From the NCBI GenBank assembly GCA_947165815.1, contig CAMVBZ010000003.1, positions 1 through 51,160 of the forward strand: a stretch of DNA of 51,160 bases. Direction: 5' to 3'. Shown one piece after another: positions 34,179-43,046 of this stretch. The first letter of the stretch is position 1, and every line of letters starts with the position of its first letter. Made by a program: the position numbers and the translations under genes. This DNA is from an uncultured Clostridia bacterium (lineage in GTDB: Bacteria > Bacillota > Clostridia > Christensenellales > CAG-917). The notes below the pieces were generated by a model. The model was not told where the DNA came from. It did not search any database and saw nothing but the letters and a program-made list of their open reading frames with translations.

Positions 34179-36566
34179 TTATCCACGTATCTTAGCTTTG
34201 AATTTTCTACTTAATAATGAAAGTATCTTATCCATTGCTTCTTGTATTTCTTCGTCTTTGAGAGTTCTTTCATAAGAAATGAATACGAATGAAAGTGCTA
34301 TACTCTTCTTATCTTTACCAATCTTATCTCCTTCATAAACATCAAAGATGTTTGCTGAAGATAAATGTGGTATCTTACCATTCTTTATTGCATCTATCAT
34401 ATCTCCTGCAACAACTTTCTTATCTACAACAACAGCAAGGTCTCTTTCAATTGGAGGATACTTACTAATTGCTTCAAATTTTGTTACAGGATTAATGCAC
34501 TTGAATAATTCTTCGAGAGAAATTTCTGCAATATATAATCTTTGGTCATCTACACCATACTTTGCAGCTACATCTGGATGTACTTCACCTAATACACCAA
34601 TTTCTTTTCCACAAACTGAAATAGATGCACTTCTACCAATATGTAAGTAAGATACTTGTTTCTTTGCATAGGATGGAACTACACCAAATGCTCTACATAG
34701 ACCATCTAGATAACCCTTAAGTGTATAGAAATCTCCATCTCCATATGTTCCTATAACAAGTTTCTCTTCTTCCTTTGGAAGTTCTTTCATAGGAAGTTCT
34801 TTTGGAATATATACTTTTGCTATTTCAAAAAGCTTTGCTTTTTTGTTGAATCTAGAAATGTTAAATGCGAGTGTTTCAAGCATATTGTGTGCAAGAACAG
34901 TTCTCATTACAGATAAGTCTTCTCCAAGTGGGTTTATAATCTTTACAAGTTTTGTATCTGGATCTAAACCGAGCTTATCTACATACTTTGGAGATGTGAA
35001 TGAATATGTAATACTTTCACTTAATCCCATTTCAGCAAGTATATCTTTTGCATAGTCTACATTAGCAATCTTTGGAAGCTTTCCACCTTTTGTTAAAGGT
35101 GCATATGCAAACAATGTTGGTTTAACATGTTTGTATCCATAAACTCTAATGAATTCTTCTGCTATATCATTAACGCCATAAATATCTTCTCTGTCTTCTT
35201 TGATGTGTGCAGTAATTACGTTTCCATTCTCACTTGTTTCAATACCAAGCTTAGAAAGAATATTCAAAAGTGCACTCTTTGGAACATTGCAACCTAAAAT
35301 ATTCTTGATATCTTTTGTTGTGAATGAAATATCCTTAACTTTTTGATAATCAACTTTAACATCTATAATTCCAGAGGTAATATCTCCACTCTTACTCTCA
35401 TAAATGAGAGTTAATGCTCTCTTTAATCCTAATTCTTGAGAAGCAAAGTCTATGCCTTTTTCAAATCTTGCAGAACTATCTGATCTTAAATTTAATGCTC
35501 TAGATGTTCTTCTTACACTATCTCTAGCAAATTTAGCAGATTCAAATACAACAGCAGATGTGTCATCTTTAATTCCACTTTCTTCGCCACCCATAATTCC
35601 AGCAACTGCAACAGGCTTGTTTGCATCACAAATAACAAGCATATTTTCTGTTAAAACATTATCTTTTCCATCTAATGAAATAATATGCTCACCTTGTTTT
35701 GCTTTTCTTACAACAATCTTCTTTCCACCAAGTTCTCTTTCATCAAATGAGTGCATTGGTTGTCCAATTTCTGTTAAAACATAGTTTGTAATATCTACGA
35801 TATTATTAATTGGTCTAATACCAACTGCTCTTAAACGATGCTTAATAACTGGGTCGGATTCAAATATCTTAACGTTCTTTACACCAGCTGCCATGTATCT
35901 TGGGCAAAGGTCTGGATCTTTTACTTCAACAGATACTAAAGAAGAAATGTCTCCAACATTGTTACTAATCTCATAATTGATATGTGGATTCTTGCATTCT
36001 TTGTTTAAACAAACTGCAACTTCTCTAGCAAGTTTATAAATACTATTACAATCTGGTCTATTAGCTGTAATTGCTACGTCTAAGATGACATCATCTTGTC
36101 CTAATGCTCTAAGAGCATTCATTCCAAGTTCAGTACCTTCTGCAAATCTAAGAATGTCTCCTTTCTTTTGGCCATCTACTTCGTATTCAGAAAGACCAAC
36201 TTCCTCAAGTCCACAAAGCATACCTTCTGAAAGAACTCCTCTTAATTCACCAGATTTGATTACTTGTCCGTTTGCAAGTACTGCACCATCTAAAGATACA
36301 GCAACAACTTCTCCACCAACTACAGGAACGTTTGTAATTACTTGGATTGTCTTTGTTCCAATGTCTATTTGTGTAACTCTTAATCTATCTGCATTTGGAT
36401 GTTGCTCAACTTTGACGATTTTACCAACAACTACATTGTTTACTTTTTTATCTTGGTAGATAACTTCCTCAACTTCAAAACCAATTCCTACTAGTTTCTT
36501 AACAAGTTGATCTACGGAGCAATCTATATCTACATATTCTTTTAACCATGAAATAGGTGCTAACAT
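34179..36566 (-). CDS. pheT: Phenylalanine--tRNA ligase, beta subunit
   Basis: The 795-residue beta subunit contains the N-terminal tRNA-binding (EMAP/OB) domain (VVGKIVKVEQHPNADRLRVTQ), the B3/B4 editing region (about 200-400), B5, the catalytic-like core and the C-terminal anticodon-binding FDX-ACB domain (RDLAVVVDKKV and the final SLLSRKFKAKIRG). AGGAGG lies a few bases upstream. It follows pheS by 13 bases and precedes mutS2 by two. Confidence 0.98.
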   Translation of the reverse strand: MLAPISWLKEYVDIDCSVDQLVKKLVGIGFEVEEVIYQDKKVNNVVVGKIVKVEQHPNADRLRVTQIDIGTKTIQVITNVPVVGGEVVAVSLDGAVLANGQVIKSGELRGVLSEGMLCGLEEVGLSEYEVDGQKKGDILRFAEGTELGMNALRALGQDDVILDVAITANRPDCNSIYKLAREVAVCLNKECKNPHINYEISNNVGDISSLVSVEVKDPDLCPRYMAAGVKNVKIFESDPVIKHRLRAVGIRPINNIVDITNYVLTEIGQPMHSFDERELGGKKIVVRKAKQGEHIISLDGKDNVLTENMLVICDANKPVAVAGIMGGEESGIKDDTSAVVFESAKFARDSVRRTSRALNLRSDSSARFEKGIDFASQELGLKRALTLIYESKSGDITSGIIDVKVDYQKVKDISFTTKDIKNILGCNVPKSALLNILSKLGIETSENGNVITAHIKEDREDIYGVNDIAEEFIRVYGYKHVKPTLFAYAPLTKGGKLPKIANVDYAKDILAEMGLSESITYSFTSPKYVDKLGLDPDTKLVKIINPLGEDLSVMRTVLAHNMLETLAFNISRFNKKAKLFEIAKVYIPKELPMKELPKEEEKLVIGTYGDGDFYTLKGYLDGLCRAFGVVPSYAKKQVSYLHIGRSASISVCGKEIGVLGEVHPDVAAKYGVDDQRLYIAEISLEELFKCINPVTKFEAISKYPPIERDLAVVVDKKVVAGDMIDAIKNGKIPHLSSANIFDVYEGDKIGKDKKSIALSFVFISYERTLKDEEIQEAMDKILSLLSRKFKAKIRG

Positions 36567-36579
36567 CTTCGTCTACCTC

Positions 36580-37602
36580 CTATTTATCGAATTGTTTAAG
36601 GAAACGTACATCATTCTCATAGAAAAGTTTGATGTTTGGAATTCCATATTTAATCATTGCAATACGCTCTACACCAAGACCGAATGCAAATCCACTATAT
36701 TCTTTGCTATCTATACCACACATATCGAGAACGACTGGGTTAACTACACCAGCTCCAAGTATTTCTACCCAACCAGTATGTTTACATACTGAACAACCTT
36801 TACCATGACATACAGAACAGGTTACATCTACTTCTACAGATGGCTCTGTAAATGGGAAATATGATGGACGTAAACGAACTTTTGTGTCTTTAGAGAAAAC
36901 TTTCTCTGCAAATGCTTCTAAACATCCTTGTAAGTCTCCCATTGTAATGTGCTTATCTACAGCAAGTCCTTCAATTTGATGGAATATTGGGCTGTGAGAT
37001 ACGTCATCATCACTTCTATATACCTTACCAGGTATAATAACACGGATAGGTGGCTTTTGAGTTGTCATGATTCTTGCTTGCATTGAAGATGTTTGTGTAC
37101 GTAATACCATTTCATCTCCAACATAGAATGTGTCTTGCATTTCTCTTGCTGGATGATCCTTTGGAACATTTAATAATTGGAAATTGAATAAGTCTGTTTC
37201 AATCTCTGGTCCTTCATCTACAGTAAATCCCATCTCTAAGAATGTGTCTACTATCTCTTTCTTTGTCTTTGACAAAGGATGTAAGGTTCCAAATCCATTA
37301 AATGTGGATGGAAGTGTTACGTCTATGTCTTCAGCTAATAATCTTGCTTGCTTTTCTTGTTCAACAATAATAGTTGTCTTACTTTCGAGAGCAGATTCGA
37401 TTTCTCCTCTTACATCATTGAACATCTTACCTAAAATAGGTCTTTCTTCTTTTGATACATTTCCAAGTCCTCTCATTAAAAGAGTCATTTCTCCAGATTT
37501 TCCGAGATAACGTACTCTGATGTCATTGAGAGAGCTAGAATCATTTGCTTTAGAAATTGCTTCTAATGCTTCATTTTTCATTGCTTCTAATTTTTCTTTC
37601 AT
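36580..37602 (-). CDS. pheS: Phenylalanine--tRNA ligase, alpha subunit
   Basis: This 340-residue catalytic subunit has a class II synthetase core: LGKSGEMTLLMRGL in the N-terminal coiled arm, FNFQLLNVPKDHPAREMQDTF, the DDVSHSPIFHQIEG motif and FAFGLGVERIAMIKYGI (motif 3). Two CxxC-like pairs, CSVCHGKGCSVC, may bind zinc. The open frame extends to 37662, but GGAG seven bases before the ATG at 37602 and the family length favour MKEKLEAMKNEAL as the true start. First gene of a long operon. Confidence 0.97.
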   Translation of the reverse strand: MKEKLEAMKNEALEAISKANDSSSLNDIRVRYLGKSGEMTLLMRGLGNVSKEERPILGKMFNDVRGEIESALESKTTIIVEQEKQARLLAEDIDVTLPSTFNGFGTLHPLSKTKKEIVDTFLEMGFTVDEGPEIETDLFNFQLLNVPKDHPAREMQDTFYVGDEMVLRTQTSSMQARIMTTQKPPIRVIIPGKVYRSDDDVSHSPIFHQIEGLAVDKHITMGDLQGCLEAFAEKVFSKDTKVRLRPSYFPFTEPSVEVDVTCSVCHGKGCSVCKHTGWVEILGAGVVNPVVLDMCGIDSKEYSGFAFGLGVERIAMIKYGIPNIKLFYENDVRFLKQFDK

Positions 37603-37660
37603 TTTTTTCTCCATACGTGTATATGCGTAAATTTTTATTTTATATAAAAATAGTTGCTCC

Positions 37661-37689
37661 ACTTTATCACTTCAAGGCTAAATAGTCAA
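37661..37689 (-). promoter_or_regulatory. Promoter of the pheST-mutS2-thiI-mutSL operon
   Basis: On the minus strand TTGACT (37684-37689), a 17-base spacer with TG before the -10 box, and TAAAGT (37661-37666). I looked for a T-box leader between it and pheS, but the leader is only about 50 bases and lacks the T-box sequence. Confidence 0.7.
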
Positions 37690-37773
37690 CAAAACAAATA
37701 ATGTTTTGTATCTTGCAGTAATCAAACAAAAACAAACAAAATGTATGTTAAAACGGCTATTTTTCAAGATTTT

Positions 37774-37800
37774 ATTCTAAATTTTTGCATTTTTTAGAAT
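37774..37800. repeat. Inverted repeat ATTCTAA/TTAGAAT upstream of pheS
   Basis: ATTCTAA (37774-37780) and TTAGAAT (37794-37800) form seven pairs around 13 AT-rich bases. The element lies between the iscU terminator and the pheS promoter, about 85 bases upstream of its -35 box. The rest of the 289-base gap (37603-37891) shows only AT-rich sequence with short AAAC repeats. Function unknown. Confidence 0.3.
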
Positions 37801-37814
37801 AGTTTTAATGGTTT

Positions 37815-37855
37815 AAAATAAAAAATATGGCCAATTTATATAAAAACTGACCATA
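37815..37855 (-). terminator. Intrinsic terminator after iscU
   Basis: On the minus strand TATGGTCA (37848-37855) pairs with TGGCCATA (37826-37833), one G-T pair, and is followed by TTTTTATTTT. It ends the iscR-metY-cysK-iscS-iscU region. Confidence 0.75.
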
Positions 37856-37891
37856 AATTTTTAAATGATTCTAATTAAGATTTTTACTCTT

Positions 37892-38326
37892 TTATACCAT
37901 ATGACAGCCTTCACAACCTATATCATCTGGGAATAAAGACTTATCATATTCTATTCCATTTTTATCATAATAGTCCTTAATTGCAGACTTCACTGCTTCT
38001 TCTGCTAGCACAGAACAATGTAGTTTATGTACAGGAAGGCCTCCTAAAGCGTCTACAACTTGTTTATTGGTTACTGCGAGTGCTTCTTCAATTGTCTTTC
38101 CTTTAATCATTTCTGTGGCCATTGAGGACGATGCAATAGCACTTCCACATCCAAATGTCTCAAATTTTATATCTTTTATGATATTATCCTCTATTTTTAG
38201 GTAAATTTTCATGATATCGCCACATTTTGCATTACCAACTTCACCTATTCCATCTGCATTTTCTATAGAACCTACATTTCTTGGGTTCATAAAATGATCC
38301 ATAACTGTTTCTGTATATAATGCCAT
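37892..38326 (-). CDS. iscU: Fe-S cluster scaffold protein (IscU/NifU N-terminal type)
   Basis: This 144-residue scaffold has the three cluster cysteines in NAKCGD (C35), GCGSAIASSS (C60) and KLHCSVLAEEA (C104), with Asp37 beside the first. The IscU-type KLHCS motif, rather than the SufU zinc insertion, shows the type. A C-terminal tail with another Cys pair (GCEGCHMV) is unusual and may bind metal. AGAGGTG precedes the ATG. It follows the desulfurase by ten bases, its direct partner. Confidence 0.93.
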   Translation of the reverse strand: MALYTETVMDHFMNPRNVGSIENADGIGEVGNAKCGDIMKIYLKIEDNIIKDIKFETFGCGSAIASSSMATEMIKGKTIEEALAVTNKQVVDALGGLPVHKLHCSVLAEEAVKSAIKDYYDKNGIEYDKSLFPDDIGCEGCHMV

Positions 38327-38336
38327 AATTCACCTC

Positions 38337-39527
38337 TTATAACATAAATTGTCTTTCTCCAGACAATAATTCCTTCCAGACTGGAGACATTCTTCTTAAA
38401 TAACACACCACTTGTTCTACTTGTTCAATAATATAGTCTATTTCTTCTTCTGTATTAGATTCACTTAAACTAAGTCTTAAAGAACCATGCGCAACTTCAT
38501 GTGGTCTACCAATTGCTAATAAAACATGGCTTGGATCTAGAGATCCAGATGTACAAGCACTTCCAGAACTTGCACAAATACCTTTTGCATCTAAAAGCAA
38601 TAAAAGACTTTCTCCTTCAATTCCTTCAAAACAGAAATTAACATTGTTTGCAGAACGATTTGTACGTGGTCCATTTAATGCTGAATGGTCTATTTTAGAG
38701 AGTCCGTCTATTAATTTGTCCCTTAATATTATCATTTTATGATTATTTTCTTCTAAATGTTCATATGCATCTTCAATAGCAATACTTAATCCAACAATAC
38801 CAGGTATATTCTCAGTTCCGGCTCTTCTATTCTTTTCTTGAGCACCACCTTCTATTAAAGAAGATAAGAAAATGCCCTTTCTCACATATAATGCTCCAAC
38901 TCCTTTAGGACCATGGAATTTATGTGCGGATAAGGACAACATATCTATATTTTCGTCTTGTACATCTATTTTTAGGTGCCCAACAGCTTGTACAGCATCT
39001 GTATGGAATGTAACTCCTTTCTCTCTACAGACATTGCCAATCTCTTTAATTGGCATTATTGTACCGATTTCATTGTTGGCATACATTATTGTGACTAGAC
39101 AGGTATCATCTCTTATAGCGTCTTTTACTTGCTCTGGAGTAACAAATCCTTCATTGTCTACATCTAATAATTGTATATCAAAACCTTGTTTTTTAAGTTT
39201 ATTAAGTGTATGTAAAACTGCATGGTGTTCTACTTTAGTAGAAATTATGTGTTTTTTGCCTTTTTTTAATCCTATTTCAGCTGCACTTAATATTGCTTGG
39301 TTATCAGATTCTGAACCACCAGATGTAAAATATATCTCGCTTGGATTTGCGTTTAAACATCGTGCCACTTTTGCTCGTGCTTCTTCTAGCACTTCTTTTG
39401 CTCTTTGTCCTACAGAATGTAAACTAGATGGGTTACCATACTGTTCATACATATATGGTAGCATCCCATCTATTACTTTCTTGCTTGTCTGCGTTGTCGC
39501 AGCATTGTCTACATAAATTGTTCTCAT
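38337..39527 (-). CDS. iscS: Cysteine desulfurase for Fe-S assembly
   Basis: The 396-residue enzyme opens with RTIYVDNAATTQTSKK. It has LSAHKFHGPKGVGALYV with the PLP lysine and SSGSACTSGSLDPSHVLLAIG with the catalytic Cys and the flexible IscS/NifS-type loop. It supplies persulfide to the scaffold encoded next. It starts two bases after cysK, placing cysteine synthesis and cysteine breakdown for clusters in one transcript. NifS is an equally valid name. Confidence 0.95.
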   Translation of the reverse strand: MRTIYVDNAATTQTSKKVIDGMLPYMYEQYGNPSSLHSVGQRAKEVLEEARAKVARCLNANPSEIYFTSGGSESDNQAILSAAEIGLKKGKKHIISTKVEHHAVLHTLNKLKKQGFDIQLLDVDNEGFVTPEQVKDAIRDDTCLVTIMYANNEIGTIMPIKEIGNVCREKGVTFHTDAVQAVGHLKIDVQDENIDMLSLSAHKFHGPKGVGALYVRKGIFLSSLIEGGAQEKNRRAGTENIPGIVGLSIAIEDAYEHLEENNHKMIILRDKLIDGLSKIDHSALNGPRTNRSANNVNFCFEGIEGESLLLLLDAKGICASSGSACTSGSLDPSHVLLAIGRPHEVAHGSLRLSLSESNTEEEIDYIIEQVEQVVCYLRRMSPVWKELLSGERQFML

Positions 39528-39529
39528 AA

Positions 39530-40462
39530 TTAATCTGCAAATAAAGGTGTAGATAAATATCTGTCTCCTGTATCTGGCAATAAAACTACTATGTTCTTTC
39601 CTTCATTTTCCTTTCTTTGTGCTAATTTAATTGCTGCATTTAGTGCTGCACCTGAAGATATTCCAACTAAAACACCTTCGCTCTTTCCAAGTTCTTTTCC
39701 TGTTGCAAATGCTTCTTCGTTTTCAATAGTTATGATTTCATCATAAATCTTTGTATCTAAGACATCTGGAACAAATCCTGCACCAATTCCTTGAATCTTA
39801 TGTGCTCCTGCAACGCCTGTAGAAAGAACAGCTGATGTTGCTGGTTCAACTGCAACTACTTTTACATCCTTTTTCTTGGATTTTAAGTATTGTCCTACAC
39901 CAGTAATTGTTCCACCAGTACCAACACCTGCTACAAAAATGTCTACTTTTCCATCTGTATCTTCATAAATTTCTGGCCCAGTTGTCGCAAAATGGATTGC
40001 AGGATTGGCTGGATTAACAAATTGTCCTGGTATAAAACTGTTTTCTATCTCTTCTTTGAGCTCATTTGCTTTAGCAATTGCTCCTTTCATACCTTTTGAT
40101 CCTTCTGTTAATACTAATTCTGCTCCATATGCTTTCATGAGTTGTCTTCTTTCAACAGACATGGTTTCTGGCATTACTATTATGATTTTATAGCCTTTTG
40201 CAGCTGCAACAGATGCAAGTCCTATACCAGTATTTCCAGAAGTTGGTTCAATAATTACTGAATCTTTATTTAATAATCCTTTCTTTTCTGCATCATCTAT
40301 CATTGCTTTAGCAATTCTATCTTTTACAGATCCAGCTGGATTAAAATATTCTAATTTCGCTAAGATTTTTGCCCTTAAATCATATTTTGCTTCTATATGT
40401 GTTAATTCTAATAATGGTGTCTTTCCAATTAGTTGGTCTGCACTTGTATAAATTTTGCTCAT
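39530..40462 (-). CDS. cysK: Cysteine synthase (O-acetylserine sulfhydrylase)
   Basis: The 310-residue fold-type II PLP enzyme makes cysteine from O-acetylserine and sulfide. Lys47 in [11 protein letters not shown] binds [15 protein letters not shown] is the substrate loop and [15 protein letters not shown] the phosphate loop, with SSGAALNAA near the end. Length is standard. AGGAGG lies nine bases before the ATG. Confidence 0.97.
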   Translation of the reverse strand: MSKIYTSADQLIGKTPLLELTHIEAKYDLRAKILAKLEYFNPAGSVKDRIAKAMIDDAEKKGLLNKDSVIIEPTSGNTGIGLASVAAAKGYKIIIVMPETMSVERRQLMKAYGAELVLTEGSKGMKGAIAKANELKEEIENSFIPGQFVNPANPAIHFATTGPEIYEDTDGKVDIFVAGVGTGGTITGVGQYLKSKKKDVKVVAVEPATSAVLSTGVAGAHKIQGIGAGFVPDVLDTKIYDEIITIENEEAFATGKELGKSEGVLVGISSGAALNAAIKLAQRKENEGKNIVVLLPDTGDRYLSTPLFAD

Positions 40463-40478
40463 TTTATATATCCTCCTA

Positions 40479-41762
40479 TTATTTTACTGCTTCAAATGCT
40501 TGCTCTAGGTCTGCAATGATATCGTCTATATGTTCTGTGCCTATAGATAATCTAATTGTTGTAGGTCTAATTCCAGCTTCTAATAACTCTTCTTCTGTAG
40601 ATTGGCTATGTGTTGTACTAGCTGGATGAATAACTAAAGACTTAACATCTCCTACGTTTGCAAGAAGTGAGAATAATTTTAAACTCTCTGTAAACTTCTT
40701 TGCCTTTTCTTTGTCTCCCTTAATATCGAAAGTAAAAATAGATGCTGCACCGTTTGGGAAATATTTGTCATAAATTTCTTTCTTGTGTCCTGTTGCTTGA
40801 GATGGATGATTTACTCTTTCAACTTGTGGATGATTCTTCAAATATTCAACAACTTTTAATGCATTATATACATGTCTTTCTAATCTTAGAGACAAAGTCT
40901 CTAATCCTTGTAAAAGTAAAAATGAATTAAATGGAGATATTGCAGCACCTTGGTCTCTTAATAATGTAGTACGAATCTTAATAATGTATGCAAGATTTCC
41001 AACTGCTTGTGTGAATATTACCCCATGATATGATGGATTTGGTTTTGTTAATCCTGGGAATTTATCATTTTGTGTCCAGTCAAATTTGCCTGAATCTACA
41101 ATGACACCGCCCATTACAGTTCCATGTCCACCAATAAACTTTGTTGCTGAATGAACAACTATATCTGCACCATATTCAATAGGTCTTAAATAATATGGAG
41201 TTGCAAATGTGTTATCTACTATTAAAGGAATTCCGTGCTTGTGTGCAACTTTTGCAATTGCTTCTATATCAATAGCATCTGAATTAGGATTTCCTAGAGT
41301 TTCAGCAAAAATAAGCTTTGTATTGTCTTTAATTGCTTTTTCGAAATTGTTTGGATCATCTGGATTAACAAATGTGCATTCAATTCCTTGTTCTTTTAAA
41401 GTATTTGCAAATAAATTGTGTGTTCCGCCATAAATGTTTGTAGATGAAACAATATGGTCGCCACTAACTGCTATATTTTGAACTGCATATGTAATTGCAG
41501 AAGAACCGGAAGCTGTAGATAATGCAGCTGCACCTCCTTCAAGTGCTGCTATTCTTTGTTCAAATATGTCTGAAGTAGGATTCATTAATCTTGTATAAAT
41601 GTTTCCACCTTCTGTTAAAGCAAATCTTCCAGCTGCTTGTGCTGAATCTTTAAATACATATGATGTTGTTGCATAAATTGGTACTGCTCTTGAATCAGTA
41701 GCAGAATCAGGTCTCTCCTGACCAACATGTACTTGTAGTGTCTCAAATTTTAGCTGTGACAT
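40479..41762 (-). CDS. metY: O-acetylhomoserine sulfhydrylase
   Basis: The 427-residue gamma-family PLP enzyme makes homocysteine from O-acetylhomoserine and sulfide. The start [19 protein letters not shown], the motif [17 protein letters not shown] and [13 protein letters not shown] with the PLP Lys208 are typical of the longer (about 425-residue) MetY group rather than MetB. It is the first gene after a strong promoter and is followed by cysK after 16 bases. Confidence 0.94.
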   Translation of the reverse strand: MSQLKFETLQVHVGQERPDSATDSRAVPIYATTSYVFKDSAQAAGRFALTEGGNIYTRLMNPTSDIFEQRIAALEGGAAALSTASGSSAITYAVQNIAVSGDHIVSSTNIYGGTHNLFANTLKEQGIECTFVNPDDPNNFEKAIKDNTKLIFAETLGNPNSDAIDIEAIAKVAHKHGIPLIVDNTFATPYYLRPIEYGADIVVHSATKFIGGHGTVMGGVIVDSGKFDWTQNDKFPGLTKPNPSYHGVIFTQAVGNLAYIIKIRTTLLRDQGAAISPFNSFLLLQGLETLSLRLERHVYNALKVVEYLKNHPQVERVNHPSQATGHKKEIYDKYFPNGAASIFTFDIKGDKEKAKKFTESLKLFSLLANVGDVKSLVIHPASTTHSQSTEEELLEAGIRPTTIRLSIGTEHIDDIIADLEQAFEAVK

Positions 41763-41807
41763 AATTTTATTCTCCTCTTTTGAGTTTGTTTTTTTGAATT
41801 TTTCTAC

Positions 41808-41842
41808 ATTATATTTTTGTAATACCTAGTTTGTCAATAGGT
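41808..41842 (-). promoter_or_regulatory. Promoter of metY-cysK-iscSU with overlapping inverted-repeat operator
   Basis: On the minus strand, consensus TTGACA (41832-41837), an 18-base spacer and TATAAT (41808-41813). An inverted repeat, ACCTA at 41838-41842 and TAGGT at 41824-41828, brackets the -35 box. A second copy of ACCTA lies nine bases further upstream (41847-41851). A repressor bound here would block RNA polymerase; the Rrf2 protein encoded just upstream is the natural candidate. Confidence 0.7.
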
Positions 41843-41856
41843 TTTATAGGTTTTTT

Positions 41857-41895
41857 AATAAAAAATTTTGGATGATACTTTTTCATACCATCCAA
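41857..41895 (-). terminator. Intrinsic terminator after the Rrf2 gene
   Basis: On the minus strand TTGGATG (41889-41895) pairs with CATCCAA (41868-41874), followed by AAAATTTTTTATT. It lies before the metY promoter, so metY is a separate transcript. Confidence 0.7.
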
Positions 41896-41913
41896 TTTGT
41901 AAATCTATATATT

Positions 41914-42345
41914 TTATATATAGTAATCTCCGTTTGACGTTTTACCTTTATCTATTAAATCTTGAAGAGTTACGCTATCTAAGTAATTATTAATTGTATC
42001 TTGGAGTCCTTTCCAAAGCGGAAGTGTCAAACATTCAGCAGCTCTTGGACACTGAATTGTCTCATTATTTAAGCAAGCAACAGGAGCAAGTCCACCTTCT
42101 GTTTCTCTTAATATATCTCCAACTGTATATTTATCTGGATTCTTAGCTAGCTTATATCCACCTTGAAATCCTCTATTTGTTTGCAAAAATCCAGCTCTAG
42201 ATAATGTAGGAATAATCTGCTCTAAATACTTTTTAGATATTTCCTGTCTTTCTGCAATGTCCTTAAGTGGGACAAAATCATCTGACGAATGTTGTGCTAA
42301 ATCTAACATCAATCTTAATGCGTATCTTCCTCTTGTTGATATCAT
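41914..42345 (-). CDS. iscR: Rrf2-family transcription regulator, IscR-like
   Basis: The 143-residue winged-helix regulator begins MISTRGRYALRLMLDLA. It has the recognition region AERQEISKKYLEQI and wing GGYKLAKNP, then three cysteines in VACLNNETIQCPRAAECLTLPLW (listed as C-x7-C-x5-C) that match the [2Fe-2S] site of IscR. CymR-type sensors lack these cysteines. The ATG at 42345 follows GGAGAG; an upstream TTG at 42357 overlaps that site. It likely senses Fe-S status and controls the iscSU module downstream and itself. Confidence 0.85.
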   Translation of the reverse strand: MISTRGRYALRLMLDLAQHSSDDFVPLKDIAERQEISKKYLEQIIPTLSRAGFLQTNRGFQGGYKLAKNPDKYTVGDILRETEGGLAPVACLNNETIQCPRAAECLTLPLWKGLQDTINNYLDSVTLQDLIDKGKTSNGDYYI

Positions 42346-42363
42346 AACTCTCTCCAAAATTTT

Positions 42364-42402
42364 AATACCCTTATTATATAGTGATTTACTAGGTTTTTAC
42401 AA
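42364..42402 (-). promoter_or_regulatory. Promoter of the Rrf2 gene with possible operator half-sites
   Basis: On the minus strand TTGTAA (42397-42402), an 18-base spacer and TATAAT (42373-42378). The spacer contains AACCTAG, and GGTATT follows downstream (42364-42369 on the plus strand AATACC). The same two half-sites flank the metY -35 region, 17 rather than 26 bases apart, which hints at self-regulation. Confidence 0.55.
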
Positions 42403-42410
42403 CAAATAAT

Positions 42411-42445
42411 TAAAAAAATGAATCTCTAATTACTAGAGACTCATT
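42411..42445 (-). terminator. Intrinsic terminator after the small lipoprotein gene
   Basis: On the minus strand a 12-pair stem with one G-T (AATGAGTCTCTA, 42434-42445, with TAGAGATTCATT, 42417-42428) around a five-base loop, then a run of T. This is one of the strongest terminators in the window. Confidence 0.85.
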
Positions 42446-42472
42446 CTTAATTTATTTATAAATTAAATTATA

Positions 42473-42910
42473 TTAGCCGTTCAATCCAGCTGCACTTCTT
42501 GCTGCAGATGATCCTGCCCAAACAACATTGTTATGTGTTCCATATATGGATGTATCTGTTTCTGGTGCATGATTTCTACCCCAGTCTAATAAGATACCTT
42601 GAACTTCGTCTGAAACTGTTGCGTTCTTAATGCTTTCAAATACGAATACTAAGATTGAATCTTTGTTATCTGTTCCCTTATATGCATAAAAAACTGTTTG
42701 TAATCCATCCATTTCACTTGTTTTAATTGTTACTGTGGATTGGGCTGTTTCAAATGTATTCTTATCATATTGATCTACTTTATATCCTGCCTTTTCAAGT
42801 CCAGACTTAATTGAGTCTGCAGATGTCTTTGCATGACATGATACTAATACAACTGAAAGTACTGAGAATATCATAACTACTGCTAGTACTGCGATAATTG
42901 TTTTTTTCAT
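42473..42910 (-). CDS. Small predicted lipoprotein of unknown function
   Basis: The 145-residue product starts with a signal peptide MKKTIIAVLAVVMIFSVLS and a lipobox-like LVSC, so the mature protein would begin at that Cys. The rest is a small alpha/beta domain with DSIKSGLEKAGYKVDQYD and TVTIKTSEMDGLQTVFYAYKG, reminiscent of small anchored proteins that carry a 'degenerate repeat' of this kind. I recognise no family. AAAGGAG lies eight bases before the ATG at 42910; the longer frame to 42943 lacks such a site. It has its own promoter and terminator. Confidence 0.75.
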   Translation of the reverse strand: MKKTIIAVLAVVMIFSVLSVVLVSCHAKTSADSIKSGLEKAGYKVDQYDKNTFETAQSTVTIKTSEMDGLQTVFYAYKGTDNKDSILVFVFESIKNATVSDEVQGILLDWGRNHAPETDTSIYGTHNNVVWAGSSAARSAAGLNG

Positions 42911-42947
42911 TATTATTTCTCCTTTATTTAAAAAATTGTACATATAT

Positions 42948-42975
42948 ATTATATGATTTTATCTAGTTAGGTCAA
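42948..42975 (-). promoter_or_regulatory. Promoter of the small lipoprotein gene
   Basis: On the minus strand TTGACC (42970-42975), a 16-base spacer and TATAAT (42948-42953), about 40 bases before the start codon. Confidence 0.65.
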
Positions 42976-42992
42976 TCAAGCTTATTTTTTAT

Positions 42993-43022
42993 ATAAAAAA
43001 AGAATCCCCTAATGGAGACTCT
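42993..43022 (-). terminator. Intrinsic terminator after the citrate synthase fusion gene
   Basis: On the minus strand AGAGTCTCC (43014-43022) pairs with GGGGATTCT (43001-43009), nine pairs with two G-T, a four-base loop and seven or more T. Confidence 0.75.
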
Positions 43023-43046
43023 TTAAAATATTCTATATTTTATTTT

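Noticed and set aside
37603-37891. T-box riboswitch upstream of pheST
   Set aside because: The leader after the promoter is only about 50 bases and no T-box consensus or specifier-like structure was found.
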